Origin: Thermoplasmata archaeon
Lineage (GTDB): Archaea > Thermoplasmatota > Thermoplasmata > Thermoplasmatales > Thermoplasmataceae
Length of the DNA stretch: 64,000 bases
NCBI GenBank assembly: GCA_021846695.1
Contig: JAJZWN010000002.1
Span: forward strand, 5,065-69,064
Reading direction: 5' to 3'
The notes under the pieces were generated by a model. It had not been told where the DNA came from, searched no databases, and was given only the letters and a program-made list of their open reading frames with translations. Positions 43,082 to 52,845 of this stretch are shown in pieces. The stretch's first letter is position 1; each line of letters opens with the position of its first letter. The translations under genes and the position numbers were made by a program.

Positions 43082-45787
43082 TCACCAGTACTGCCTGTTT
43101 TTGGCGAAATCAGTTTCAGCATTTAGAAGCCGTTTTATGAGGTCTTCTTCATGAAGGTAAGATACCTCAAGTATCCTTGATGCAACCTCAGGGCCCACCC
43201 CCCTGGCAGCCATTACCATTATTGCCGTTATGCCGTGCTCCCTGACAAGATGCGCATTTTTGACCAGCCTGCGCCTGGTTTTTTCGTCAATTTTTTTAGA
43301 TATTGACTCTTCATCAAATTTGGATACAGATGCCACAAGCCGTGAATGGCATACGGGACACTGTATATCTGTTATATCCTTTATTTTTCTTGTTCTCTTA
43401 TTACCGCATGATGTGCAGTAAAGAATAACCTCCTCATTCATCAATCTCTTTTTGATAGAATCCAGGATGGTCTTTGTTGGTTTCAATGGCATGATCCTTT
43501 CAGAGTAATGGGAAAGGAATATGTTAGAGGATTCTGATATTTTATCCTTTAGTATAAAATTTGAGTCTTTCAGCCTTTCCAGATATTTTCTGAGGACGTC
43601 TATATCCATATAATCGAATATTAACTTCCTGATTGAGTCCTCATAAACAACTGTGTTATAATAAGAATCAACTATCTTCTCAAAACGGATCCTGGTTATG
43701 TCAGCCTCATTTGTAATAATCCCAAATTTTCTTGCCTCGTAGAGAAACACATTGTTGAAAAAACGTGACCTTCTGGCAGATGATTTTACATAGCCATCCA
43801 GATTATCCCTGTCAATATTCATGATAAGGTTCTTTATGTCATCTGCCGAGATATTCCTGGAAACGCGCATGTAAATATGGTATGGTGAATAATCCATTTC
43901 CACGCTTTCCCCCGTAATAGATGTAAGCAACCCTGACAGAATCTGGGCAAGGGTAAAGTTACCGAGGCTCCCCAGCAGAACCTGTATAACGATTTCAGAA
44001 TTATGTGCTTCAATTATGATTCTATCCAGTGTGGCCATATCATTTTTATACCATTCAGCAAGCGCTACCCTGCCGTTTTTATTTACAAAGTCCGGAATTA
44101 TTTTATTCTTGCGATCCAGTGATACACGGGATGCAGCCTCGTACAGCACCGGAATTTCCTCGCCGGTCCAGTGAGGGGCTATGGCAGCTGTGGCAAACGG
44201 CTCAACGTATATTTTGTCATCGTCTATACGAATTGTCCTCCATGTGCTTCCCTTCATAACAAAATAGGAACCGGGTGAAACTTCGTTTATCACATACTTT
44301 TCATCCAGCGTTCCTATGAACTGCTTATTTATTACGTCAATTACACGGTAGTTTTTCTCCCCGGCTATCATGGATATGTTCTCAATGAAGTACTTCAGAA
44401 CCGGATATCTCCTTATGGCAAAATTTCCTTCTATAATTATCTTGCGTGTTTTTGAAAGCAATTCCAGAACAGAATAGTAATCCTCAAATGTTAAGTCCCT
44501 GAAAGGATACGCACCTGTAATAACCTTATAAAAGTAGTTATAATCCATTTTCCTGGAAAAATTCAGTTCAAGCATGATCTGATTGGCAACAGTGGATAGA
44601 GAATTTTTTCTGATCATGACGTTTTCCAGCTCTCCAGATTTTATATTTCCTACTATTGCCTTTGCCTCCTCCAGTTCTATGACATCGTTGCAGATCACCA
44701 TGCCACGTGAAATTTTTTCCAGTGAATGACCAGCACGCCCTATGCGCTGTATCATCTTGTTAATCTGCCTGGGGGAGTTGAACTGCACAACCATATCTGC
44801 TGATCCAACATCTATTCCAAGTTCCAGCGATGATGTGCAAATAAGGGCCTTTACACGATTCTCCTTAAAATCTGATTCGGCCTTTTCCCTTGTTTCCTTT
44901 GAAAGAGAACCGTGGTGCACCTCTATATCAGGATTTTTCAGCCACAGTTTCATCCTGAATGATATGTCCTCTGCAACGTATCTCCGGTTTACAAAAACTA
45001 TTGTTCCTGTATTTTCTTCTACTATGGAATGAATTCTCTGTATTGAACCCGCATACTGTGGATCGCATGCCATTATTTCGGCCGTTTCCTCATCACTTTT
45101 CTCAGGCATTATCACCTGTATATCCATTTTCTTGTCTATAACGGGCTTCAATATTTTGCATTCCTTTGACGGCGATATAAAAAGTGCCAGTTCATTTTCA
45201 TTTCTTGCGGTTGCAGACAGGCCTATAACCTGGAAATTTCCTGCAAGGACCTTTAAGCGCTCCATGGCTATGGCAAACTGTGATCCACGCTCGTTCTGCG
45301 CCATTTCGTGAACCTCATCAACTATTACATACCTTATATTCTTTATGTGCTCCCTGAGCCGTTTGCCCATCATGAGAAGCTGGAGAGATTCCGGTGTTGT
45401 GATAAGTATCTGTGCCGGATTTTTTGAGATTTCGTTTTTCTGTGACTGCGTTATATCGCTATGCCTTACCTGTACCCTCATGCCAAGTGTATTGCAGTAA
45501 TCAATAAGCCGGGATAGCATATCCCTGTTAAGTGCCCTCAGGGGAGTTATGTAAAGAAGGGCTATAGCCTGGGGCCGTTCAGTGTAGATCCTGTTTAACA
45601 CAGGCAGAACAGCAGCCTCTGTTTTTCCGGACCCTGTAGGGGATATCAAAAGCACATTGCTACCTGAGAGTATCTCCGGTATTGCAAGCTTTTGTGCCTC
45701 CGTTGGAATTAGTATTCCGTTTCTGGCCACACTATCTTTAAGTGCGGGGTCAAGCATATCGAAAACATTTCCTCTTTGTTCTGGCAT
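43082..45787 (-). CDS. lhr: Lhr-type large DNA helicase with C-terminal zinc and HhH segments
   Basis: A 901-residue SF2 helicase of the Lhr family. N-terminal RecA domains carry Q-motif PTEAQ, Walker A SPTGSGKTEA (about 50-59), DEVHEM (about 156-161), GLSATARN (about 193-200) and QRIGRAGH (motif VI, about 345-352). An Lhr-core winged-helix and beta-barrel region follows. The last 120 residues hold a paired Cys motif (CTSCGN and CPVCHS, about 800-825) and a helix-hairpin-helix-like GVGPEVASRILEV. The enzyme translocates 3'-5' on ssDNA and is linked to repair. It is divergent from the MutS-like genes, about 220 nt away. Confidence 0.92.
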   Translation of the reverse strand: MPEQRGNVFDMLDPALKDSVARNGILIPTEAQKLAIPEILSGSNVLLISPTGSGKTEAAVLPVLNRIYTERPQAIALLYITPLRALNRDMLSRLIDYCNTLGMRVQVRHSDITQSQKNEISKNPAQILITTPESLQLLMMGKRLREHIKNIRYVIVDEVHEMAQNERGSQFAIAMERLKVLAGNFQVIGLSATARNENELALFISPSKECKILKPVIDKKMDIQVIMPEKSDEETAEIMACDPQYAGSIQRIHSIVEENTGTIVFVNRRYVAEDISFRMKLWLKNPDIEVHHGSLSKETREKAESDFKENRVKALICTSSLELGIDVGSADMVVQFNSPRQINKMIQRIGRAGHSLEKISRGMVICNDVIELEEAKAIVGNIKSGELENVMIRKNSLSTVANQIMLELNFSRKMDYNYFYKVITGAYPFRDLTFEDYYSVLELLSKTRKIIIEGNFAIRRYPVLKYFIENISMIAGEKNYRVIDVINKQFIGTLDEKYVINEVSPGSYFVMKGSTWRTIRIDDDKIYVEPFATAAIAPHWTGEEIPVLYEAASRVSLDRKNKIIPDFVNKNGRVALAEWYKNDMATLDRIIIEAHNSEIVIQVLLGSLGNFTLAQILSGLLTSITGESVEMDYSPYHIYMRVSRNISADDIKNLIMNIDRDNLDGYVKSSARRSRFFNNVFLYEARKFGIITNEADITRIRFEKIVDSYYNTVVYEDSIRKLIFDYMDIDVLRKYLERLKDSNFILKDKISESSNIFLSHYSERIMPLKPTKTILDSIKKRLMNEEVILYCTSCGNKRTRKIKDITDIQCPVCHSRLVASVSKFDEESISKKIDEKTRRRLVKNAHLVREHGITAIMVMAARGVGPEVASRILEVSYLHEEDLIKRLLNAETDFAKNRQYW

Positions 45788-46011
45788 TGCTCTATTCCAA
45801 TAACAGGATGTTATTTAAAGTGTTTCAGTTATGAGGGGCTTCAAATGGTTAACTGCTCTTATGCTATAGCATTGGATCCTGCAGACGAATAGGCCAACTG
45901 GCAATAAATGCTACCACCAGGAGAGGTGAAATGTTTATATTGAAAATAGCATTATAATCTATGTGGATGGAGTTCCACTCAATGCCTCTGTGCTGATAAC
46001 TCCTGATAAAA

Positions 46012-47568
46012 ATGGAATGGAGTGGTACTGTGGAGTTTGAAAGCATAATTTACAGGGACAATGGCGTAAAAACCGTAATGGAAAGGGAAACAGATATTTT
46101 TAGGGATCTGGCCCTGGATGAAATTTTTGCTGCAATAAATGGACACATACATGATAATGAAACTGAATCTTTGCTGTATATGCCCATGAAATCTGAACAG
46201 GATATAAAATACAGGCAGGAGGTGTTTCAGGATCTGACTGATATAAACATAAGCAGGGGAATCGAGTCTTTCTCTAAGGATGCCGAAATCCTGCAATACA
46301 ATATGAAAAAATTGAGGGAAGTAGATTCAGTGCAGAGAAATAGGCTATTCCTTGATTCCGCATATCTGTATTGTAATTCTATTATTTCGCTCCTTAATTG
46401 CCTTGATAATAATGCCGTAAAATCCCATGGACTGAATAGCTTAAGAAATTACCTTAGATCATACAGCAAATCTGAAGAATTCAGAATACTGGCATCTGAA
46501 TCAAAAGGAGTGGAAAGTGCAATGGAATCCTTAAGGTATATGATTACAGTTAAGGGTACAAGGATAACTGTCAGGAGAAGCATTGAATCAGAGGATTTTG
46601 GTGCCGAGATAGTAAAATACTTTGACCGTTTTCTTGATGGCGAACAGCCGGAATTCAAGGAAAATTATTCATACAGCACCGGCCATGTGGAGGCTTCATT
46701 GGTTGAAATGGCATCAAGGCTTTACCCGGATCAGTTCTTAAGGATGGAATCGTTCTATGAGAACCATCAGAATTTTATCAGTCCTGTAATTGAAAGGCTT
46801 ATGCGTGAAATAAAATTTTATACAAGATACATAACCTACATGAGGCGTTTCATAGACAGTGGATTGGACTTTTGCATTCCAGAGATTGTATCCTCCGGTG
46901 ATGTTTTTTATTCAAGAAATTCCTATGACCTGGCACTTGCAGGGAAACTCCTTGATAGGGGAATATTACCTGTTACAAACGGCTTTTATCTCGAAGGTGG
47001 GGCAAAAATTATACTTGTGACCGGCCCAAACAATGGAGGGAAGACCACATTTGCCAGGGCCTTTGGCCAGATGCACTATCTTGCTTCACTTGGTTTCCCG
47101 GTGCCTGGAAGCAGTGCAAGGCTCCAGGCCCCTGATAAGATATACACACATTTTGAAAAATCAGAGACAGTTGAAAATCCAGTTGGCAGGCTGGAGGAAG
47201 AATTGATCAGGTTCCATGAAATAGTTAAAAATGCAACATGCAGAAGCATTGTAATTATAAATGAAATGCTGAGCTCCGCAACTTTACGTGATGGAATAGA
47301 GATAGGAAAGAAAATCATTGAAAATCTGAAAGAAATCGGGTGCATTACGGTTTACGTTACATTCATACACGAACTCTCCCTAATAGAAGGAACAGAAAGT
47401 TATGTTGCACAGGTCAACAACAAAGACCCCGAAAAAAGAACGTATAAAATAATTAAACAGCCATCAAATGGAATGACCTATGCACATGCACTTGCGGAAA
47501 AATACGGGCTGAGCTATGAAGACTTGAGGAGGAGGATCAGTAATGAGAACGTACCTGAGCAGCATTAG
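46012..47568 (+). CDS. MutS-like ABC-family ATPase, tandem copy 1
   Basis: A 518-residue protein containing the lever/clamp-like helical core and C-terminal ATPase of MutS, without the N-terminal mismatch-recognition domain. Visible: Walker A VTGPNNGGKTTFARAFGQ (about 335-352), IVIINEMLSSATLRDG (Walker B and D-loop region, about 417-432) and a His in TFIHELS (about 449-455). The closing AHALAEKYGLSYEDLRRR is typical of MutS2-like tails, but no Smr domain is present. The start (46012) is uncertain; an in-frame GTG at 46030 is possible. The last 26 nt overlap the paralogue at 47543. Role unknown: DNA recombination or repair is possible. Confidence 0.8.
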   Translation: MEWSGTVEFESIIYRDNGVKTVMERETDIFRDLALDEIFAAINGHIHDNETESLLYMPMKSEQDIKYRQEVFQDLTDINISRGIESFSKDAEILQYNMKKLREVDSVQRNRLFLDSAYLYCNSIISLLNCLDNNAVKSHGLNSLRNYLRSYSKSEEFRILASESKGVESAMESLRYMITVKGTRITVRRSIESEDFGAEIVKYFDRFLDGEQPEFKENYSYSTGHVEASLVEMASRLYPDQFLRMESFYENHQNFISPVIERLMREIKFYTRYITYMRRFIDSGLDFCIPEIVSSGDVFYSRNSYDLALAGKLLDRGILPVTNGFYLEGGAKIILVTGPNNGGKTTFARAFGQMHYLASLGFPVPGSSARLQAPDKIYTHFEKSETVENPVGRLEEELIRFHEIVKNATCRSIVIINEMLSSATLRDGIEIGKKIIENLKEIGCITVYVTFIHELSLIEGTESYVAQVNNKDPEKRTYKIIKQPSNGMTYAHALAEKYGLSYEDLRRRISNENVPEQH

Positions 47569-49060
47569 CGGAAAAAGGAAGGTTAATGGTATGCCATGGA
47601 ACTCAGATGCACTTATAAATGACCTTGGATTGAAACCTGTATTTAATGCAATGTCAGGTGGTGATGATTTTCTTCTGAAGACTTCTATGGAATTTTTGCT
47701 GGCTGGATGTTGTTCCATAGATGAAATACTGTACAGGCAGGAAATATTAAAGGATTTTATGGCTAACACCGGGGTTGCCCTGGAAATATACAGAAATGCT
47801 GTTGATTTTACAGAATATGCAAAAAAGCAGTTTTTCTGGTTCAGCAATAATGATGCCCTTTCAATAGAGGTATCGGTTGATATACTGCGTAAATTTATTA
47901 TTTACTCCGGGAAGTTAAGGGCATTGCTCTATGAATCTAAGAAAAGTTTCAATTCATTGGGCCTGAAGAAATTCTACAGTGTAATTTCTGAGGACTTCGG
48001 GCCTGATTATCTTGATAGGGCCATGGAATACCTGGACAAATTGAATTTCCGTGATGGTGTAACTCTCAGCATGGCACTGGGACCGGGTAATTCCGGAAGG
48101 GATTATATTCTGCATGAACCTTATAATTCCGTATCAGTAAAGAAAACCATGAAGGGCATACTTGAAAGGCATTTCACATACACATTGCACGAAAGGGACA
48201 TTGGAGGGGCAGAGGAGATTTCTGACATAAAAAGCCGTGGGCTGGGAAAGGTTGCCACAGTACTTAGAATCGCCGCCAGAAATGTAATGGAATTTTATAA
48301 TGATATAAAAAGGGAGGTGGGATTTTATCTTGCCGCAATCAACCTGATGGAAAATATAGAGGCAAAGAATGGCAAAATATGCTTTCCAACACCATGCCAT
48401 AAAAGGAATATGTCCTTTACCGGGCTATATGACCTGGGTTTGCTTTTCAGTACCGATATGGCAATTGTACCAAACAGTATGGAATCCCATGATACAGGAT
48501 TATTTATAATCACCGGAACTAACCGTGGCGGGAAATCGACATTCCTGAGAAGCATCGGGCAGGCACAGATCCTTATGCAGGCCGGCATTTTTGTTCCTTC
48601 AGAACATTTCAGGGCAAATATGGTTTCAGGAATTTATACCCATTTCAAAAGCGAGGAGGACAGAAACCTCAACATTGGAAAATTTGAGGATGAGCTTTCA
48701 AGGATGGATGAAATAGTTAAACATTTAACAAAGGGCGGCATGGTACTTTTTAACGAATCTTTCTCTTCCACAAATACCAGGGAGGGATCAGATATAGCCC
48801 TGGAAATAACAAGGGCCCTTCTTGAAAATGAGGTAGCTGTATTCTTTGTTTCACATCTGTATGAATTTGCATCTGCAGTTGCCGGGAGTGTGGAGAAAAA
48901 ATCCATGTTTCTTGTTGCAGAGAGAACAGAAGCGGGAAAGCATACATACCGGATAGTGGGTGGCAAACCACAAATAACAGGGTACGGAATGGATCTCTAC
49001 AATAAAATTTTTGTAGCACAGGATTCAAACACAGGCAATTTGCCGGGTTTGGATGGGTGA
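47543..49060 (+). CDS. MutS-like ABC-family ATPase, tandem copy 2
   Basis: A 505-residue protein with the same core architecture as copy 1: ITGTNRGGKSTFLRSIGQAQ (Walker A, about 323-342), MVLFNESFSSTNTREGSDIA (about 400-419, Walker B and D-loop) and FFVSHLYEFA (about 436-445). The nucleotide-binding loop here has TNRGGKS where canonical MutS has PNMGGKS. No mismatch-binding or Smr domain is present. It overlaps copy 1 by 26 nt, so the two are co-translated and may form a heterodimer, as the MutS ATPase works in dimers. Confidence 0.8.
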   Translation: MRTYLSSISGKRKVNGMPWNSDALINDLGLKPVFNAMSGGDDFLLKTSMEFLLAGCCSIDEILYRQEILKDFMANTGVALEIYRNAVDFTEYAKKQFFWFSNNDALSIEVSVDILRKFIIYSGKLRALLYESKKSFNSLGLKKFYSVISEDFGPDYLDRAMEYLDKLNFRDGVTLSMALGPGNSGRDYILHEPYNSVSVKKTMKGILERHFTYTLHERDIGGAEEISDIKSRGLGKVATVLRIAARNVMEFYNDIKREVGFYLAAINLMENIEAKNGKICFPTPCHKRNMSFTGLYDLGLLFSTDMAIVPNSMESHDTGLFIITGTNRGGKSTFLRSIGQAQILMQAGIFVPSEHFRANMVSGIYTHFKSEEDRNLNIGKFEDELSRMDEIVKHLTKGGMVLFNESFSSTNTREGSDIALEITRALLENEVAVFFVSHLYEFASAVAGSVEKKSMFLVAERTEAGKHTYRIVGGKPQITGYGMDLYNKIFVAQDSNTGNLPGLDG

Positions 49061-49135
49061 TGTTCAAAGGCAATCTATGCTTTGGCGCACAAACCCGTTA
49101 AGATAAATATTTTAAATAATTAATAATACACCCCT

Positions 49136-49675
49136 ATGTTACTTCCAAAGAAGATATTTTTCACCAGGGGGATAGGGCGCGGAGAAACACAGCTGCAATC
49201 TTTCGAAAATGCACTGAGAGATGCTGATATCGCTGCATATAACCTGGTTAGTGTCAGTTCAATCCTGCCGCCATATGCTGAAATAGTTGATAAATCAGAG
49301 GGCATAAAGCTACTTTCCTACGGCCAGATTTTATTTACAGTACTGGCCAGAAATTCATCCAATGAGCTTAACAGGATGATATCGTCTGCTATCGGTGTGG
49401 CAGTACCATCTGACAGAAGCAAATGGGGGTACTTAAGTGAGCATCATACATTCGGGCAGACTGAAAATGACTCCGGGCATTTCGCTGAAAAACTTGCTGC
49501 AGAAATGCTGGCAAGCACAATGGGACTTGATGACCATCTGAGATGGGAAGAGAAGAAAAATGAGTATGTCCTGGATGATAAGATACTTACAACAAAAAAT
49601 ATCGCTGCAACGACGGTTGTGCTAAAGCCCGATGAGTGGGCAACAGTCATAGCCGCAGCAGTTCTAGTGGTTTAA
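49136..49675 (+). CDS. pdaD: Pyruvoyl-dependent arginine decarboxylase PdaD
   Basis: A 179-residue precursor that self-cleaves at a Ser-Ser bond (SVSSILPP, Ser41/Ser42) to make a pyruvoyl cofactor. It shows [31 protein letters not shown], then [13 protein letters not shown], and [11 protein letters not shown]. It decarboxylates arginine to agmatine for archaeal polyamine (and possibly agmatidine) synthesis. Its stop codon TAA directly precedes the leuS ATG, so the two share a transcript. Confidence 0.93.
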   Translation: MLLPKKIFFTRGIGRGETQLQSFENALRDADIAAYNLVSVSSILPPYAEIVDKSEGIKLLSYGQILFTVLARNSSNELNRMISSAIGVAVPSDRSKWGYLSEHHTFGQTENDSGHFAEKLAAEMLASTMGLDDHLRWEEKKNEYVLDDKILTTKNIAATTVVLKPDEWATVIAAAVLVV

Positions 49676-52384
49676 ATGGAAAGAAGCATAGAGGAAAAAT
49701 GGCGTGACCGCTGGGCAGAGAGCCATATCTTCGAACCGGCTGCAGACACCACAAGGGAGAAATTTTTTGTAACTGTACCATGGCCGTATACAAATGGCTC
49801 GCTGCATGTTGGCCATGGGAGAACATATACGCTTGGAGACATAGTTGCACGCTACAAAAGGCTAACAGGGTACAATGTCCTCTTTCCCATGGGATTCCAT
49901 GAAAGTGGCACGCCGATACTGGCATTCTCTGAGAGGTTGAGAAATGGTGATAAGGATACCATAAGGCTTTACATGAGTTATCTATCCGAATATGAAAAAC
50001 CCGAGGACATAGATAGAATACTGGAATCTTTCAGGGAGCCGCAGAATATAGCAGATTACTTTTCCAGGGTAATAATAAAGGATTTCATGGACCTTGGGTA
50101 TTCCATCGACTGGAGCAGGAAGTTTACATCTGCTGATCCATTTTACCAGGAAGTCGTAAAGTGGCAGTTCAACCAGCTAAATGAAAAGGGGCTTATTAAA
50201 AGAGGGAGCTACCCCATACTTTACAGCATCAGGGATGAAAATGCAGTTGGGGAGGATGATATCAAGGATGGTGATACTGACAAGGTAAGTATCGAAGAAT
50301 TCACCGGTGTACTGTTCAGGGGTGAAAAATATTCCCTTATGGCGGCATCGCTGAGGCCTGAAACAATATTCGGTGTAACAAATCTATGGATAAACCCGTC
50401 TGCAGGGTATGAAATGGTCAGGTACCGTGGAATGGATATAGTGATGTCCAGTAGCGGGTGTAAAAAATTTTCAATGCAGCATGAAGGCGTTCAGTATGTT
50501 AGGGATGTCCCCTCTGATGAGATAGTAGCATCTGAATTCCAGGTTCCATTCAGCAGTGAAAAGGTCGGGGTTTTAAATGCTGAATTTGTTGATCCGGATA
50601 ACGGAACCGGCATTGTGTATTCTGTGCCAGGGCACTCCATTTTTGATTATATTTACTATAATAAGAATGGAATAAAAAATAATTTAAAGAAAGTGGTGAA
50701 AGTTGATAGGAACGTATCAGTAGAATCACTGGTTGAAAAATATGATCTTGAGAAAAACAGTGAAAGGCTCAAGGATGCAACACAGGAACTTTATAAGGAG
50801 GAGTTTTACAACGGCACATTAATTAATTCTGGCAGATACAGCGGAATGTCTGTTGAAGCCGGAAGGGAGGCAATTAAAAGGGAAATGCAGGAAAAAAACC
50901 TTGCATACATATTTTATGAAACAACCAGAAAAGCAGTAACAAGGTCAGGATCGGAAGTTATAGTTGCAGTGCTCAATGACCAGTGGTTTATTGATTATTC
51001 CCCGGAATGGCTAAAAGAAAAAGCACATGAACTGGTAAATTCAATGAAATTCTATCCTGAACTGTACAGAAAGCTAATGAACGATGCTGTTGACTGGCTA
51101 AAGGAAAGGCCATGCGCCAGAAGAAGAGGCATCGGCACCAAACTGCCCTTTGATGAAAGATGGGTTATAGAATCCCTTTCTGATTCGACAATTTACATGC
51201 TCGCCTATACAAATAAGAATGAACTTGAAAGTATATACGCACATCTTAAAAAAATTCCCTACGGGATACTTGATTATATACTGCTGGGTAAGGAAGTTAG
51301 GGAAAAATACGATGAATATACAATGGAGAATGCCAGAAAAGCCAGGGATGAATTCAGATACTGGTACGGGAACGATTTGAGGATAACAGCACCGCCACAC
51401 ATATCCAACCACCTCGCCTTCTATATAATGAATCATGCAGCCATTTTCAGTGGTAAGGAGCTACCTGGTGGGCTGATGATATCGGGCCTCGTCATATCAA
51501 ATGGTGCGAAGATATCAAAAAGTAAGGGAAATGTAATATCCCTCCTGGAGATAATTAAGCATTATTCAGCAGATATATACAGGCTTTTCATGGCTGCAGG
51601 AGCCGATATTTCATCACTTCTTGACTGGAATGAGAAAGATCTTTCTTCGGTAATAAAAAGGTATTCATATTTCACTGATATCCTTGATGCCTATTCTCCA
51701 GGAGATGATGATAGTAATTATATTTATTCATGGTTCAAATCCGCTTTTTACAGGAATTTAAAAACGTATATTGCTGACATGGAGTCAATGAACATAAGGG
51801 ATTCGTATATAGCAATATTTTACAATGTCATGAACGATCTCAGGAATGTTGAAAGCCACGGAGGCAATATCAATATAGCCCTGAAGCCTGTTCTTGCGGA
51901 CTGGTTAAAAGCCCTTTCTCCAATAATACCCTTTGCCGCAGAGGAGTACTGGCACAGGCATATAGACAATAATAGTTTTGTCAGTGCACAGACAATTGAT
52001 ATGAACATAGATAACAGGATAGATTACAATATTTTAAAATCTGAAAACTATCTTAACAGGGTAATATCAGACATAAGGGAAATCCTCAAAATTATCCATA
52101 TTGATGCCAAAAAGGCTACAATTACAGTTTACGGGCAGAAACAGAAAACATTCCTTGAGGAATATCCTGGCGGGAACCTGGACAGGGAGTACCGCACCAT
52201 GATAGGAGATTACATGAAAAACAAAAACAGAATTGATACGGAGATGATTGACGAATACAGTATAATAGAGGCAAATAGAAAATATCTCGAGTCTTCTCTC
52301 AAGCTGGATATTACTGTGGTAAAATCTGACAGCATACAGAAGAAAAACCCATGGCCGGGCAGGCCCCTCATAGAGATCAGCTGA
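49676..52384 (+). CDS. leuS: Leucyl-tRNA synthetase
   Basis: A 902-residue class I synthetase of the archaeal/eukaryotic type. It has HVGHGRTYTLGD (HIGH motif, residues 44-47), an inserted editing domain (GVTNLWINPS region, about 235-245), WFIDYSPEWLKEKA, RRRGIGTKLPFDERWVIESLSDSTIYM, and KISKSKGN (about 613-620) in place of KMSKS. The C-terminal domain for tRNA binding is present. It begins on the base after the pdaD stop, so the pair is likely co-transcribed. Confidence 0.95.
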   Translation: MERSIEEKWRDRWAESHIFEPAADTTREKFFVTVPWPYTNGSLHVGHGRTYTLGDIVARYKRLTGYNVLFPMGFHESGTPILAFSERLRNGDKDTIRLYMSYLSEYEKPEDIDRILESFREPQNIADYFSRVIIKDFMDLGYSIDWSRKFTSADPFYQEVVKWQFNQLNEKGLIKRGSYPILYSIRDENAVGEDDIKDGDTDKVSIEEFTGVLFRGEKYSLMAASLRPETIFGVTNLWINPSAGYEMVRYRGMDIVMSSSGCKKFSMQHEGVQYVRDVPSDEIVASEFQVPFSSEKVGVLNAEFVDPDNGTGIVYSVPGHSIFDYIYYNKNGIKNNLKKVVKVDRNVSVESLVEKYDLEKNSERLKDATQELYKEEFYNGTLINSGRYSGMSVEAGREAIKREMQEKNLAYIFYETTRKAVTRSGSEVIVAVLNDQWFIDYSPEWLKEKAHELVNSMKFYPELYRKLMNDAVDWLKERPCARRRGIGTKLPFDERWVIESLSDSTIYMLAYTNKNELESIYAHLKKIPYGILDYILLGKEVREKYDEYTMENARKARDEFRYWYGNDLRITAPPHISNHLAFYIMNHAAIFSGKELPGGLMISGLVISNGAKISKSKGNVISLLEIIKHYSADIYRLFMAAGADISSLLDWNEKDLSSVIKRYSYFTDILDAYSPGDDDSNYIYSWFKSAFYRNLKTYIADMESMNIRDSYIAIFYNVMNDLRNVESHGGNINIALKPVLADWLKALSPIIPFAAEEYWHRHIDNNSFVSAQTIDMNIDNRIDYNILKSENYLNRVISDIREILKIIHIDAKKATITVYGQKQKTFLEEYPGGNLDREYRTMIGDYMKNKNRIDTEMIDEYSIIEANRKYLESSLKLDITVVKSDSIQKKNPWPGRPLIEIS

Positions 52385-52786
52385 TCAGATATCGAATACA
52401 ACCATGGCAAACCCGTGTTCGGGATCCACCTTGAGATCATAATAGGTGGCCGCCTTTATGACATTTCTGTACTCCACATTATCAGGAATGCTGGATCCAA
52501 ATATCCTGCCGTGAAGGCGGTTTTCTGTAAAATCTAATTTTGAGCCGAAATATATAACATTCTCATATTCCATATAAAATAGGATGTCATTGAGTAGATT
52601 TACCAGTATGTTATCCGGGCTATTTTTTTCAATTTCAATAGTTTTATTAAAACCAGGCTTCAGAAGATTTCTGTCCATTATTAAATCGGAGATGGTAATT
52701 ACAGAGTTCTGAAAAATTGAAGTATAAGAATTTCCGTATATTCTGACTTTAAGGTCCGCTGTATGGTCTAATACATCATAAATCAT
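52385..52786 (-). CDS. Archease
   Basis: A 133-residue protein of the archease family, which helps the RtcB RNA ligase join tRNA exons and repair RNA. It has DVLDHTADLKVRIYG (about 4-18) with the acidic metal-binding DHTAD, and the C-terminal KVDPEHGFAMVVFDI. It is convergent with leuS with no gap between stops. The RtcB gene is not in this window. Confidence 0.9.
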   Translation of the reverse strand: MIYDVLDHTADLKVRIYGNSYTSIFQNSVITISDLIMDRNLLKPGFNKTIEIEKNSPDNILVNLLNDILFYMEYENVIYFGSKLDFTENRLHGRIFGSSIPDNVEYRNVIKAATYYDLKVDPEHGFAMVVFDI

Positions 52787-52845
52787 GGCATAGAATAATA
52801 CTAATAAATATAAAATATAATACTAAAATACTGAAAATTATAGGT

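Noticed and set aside
45928..45954. Eight-codon frame after a strong AGGAGAGGTGAA
   Set aside because: The ribosome-binding-like sequence is only 1-2 nt from the ATG and the frame overlaps the likely TATA of the MutS-like operon; probably chance.
45961..45998. Short leader-like frame ATGTGGATGGAG upstream of the MutS-like operon
   Set aside because: Eleven codons with no amino-acid bias; the local GTGGA/TCCAC hairpin is weak. Not enough to call an attenuator.
47543..49060. Reading the second MutS-like protein as an MutS2 with Smr nuclease
   Set aside because: The protein ends soon after the ATPase domain and no Smr signature is present.
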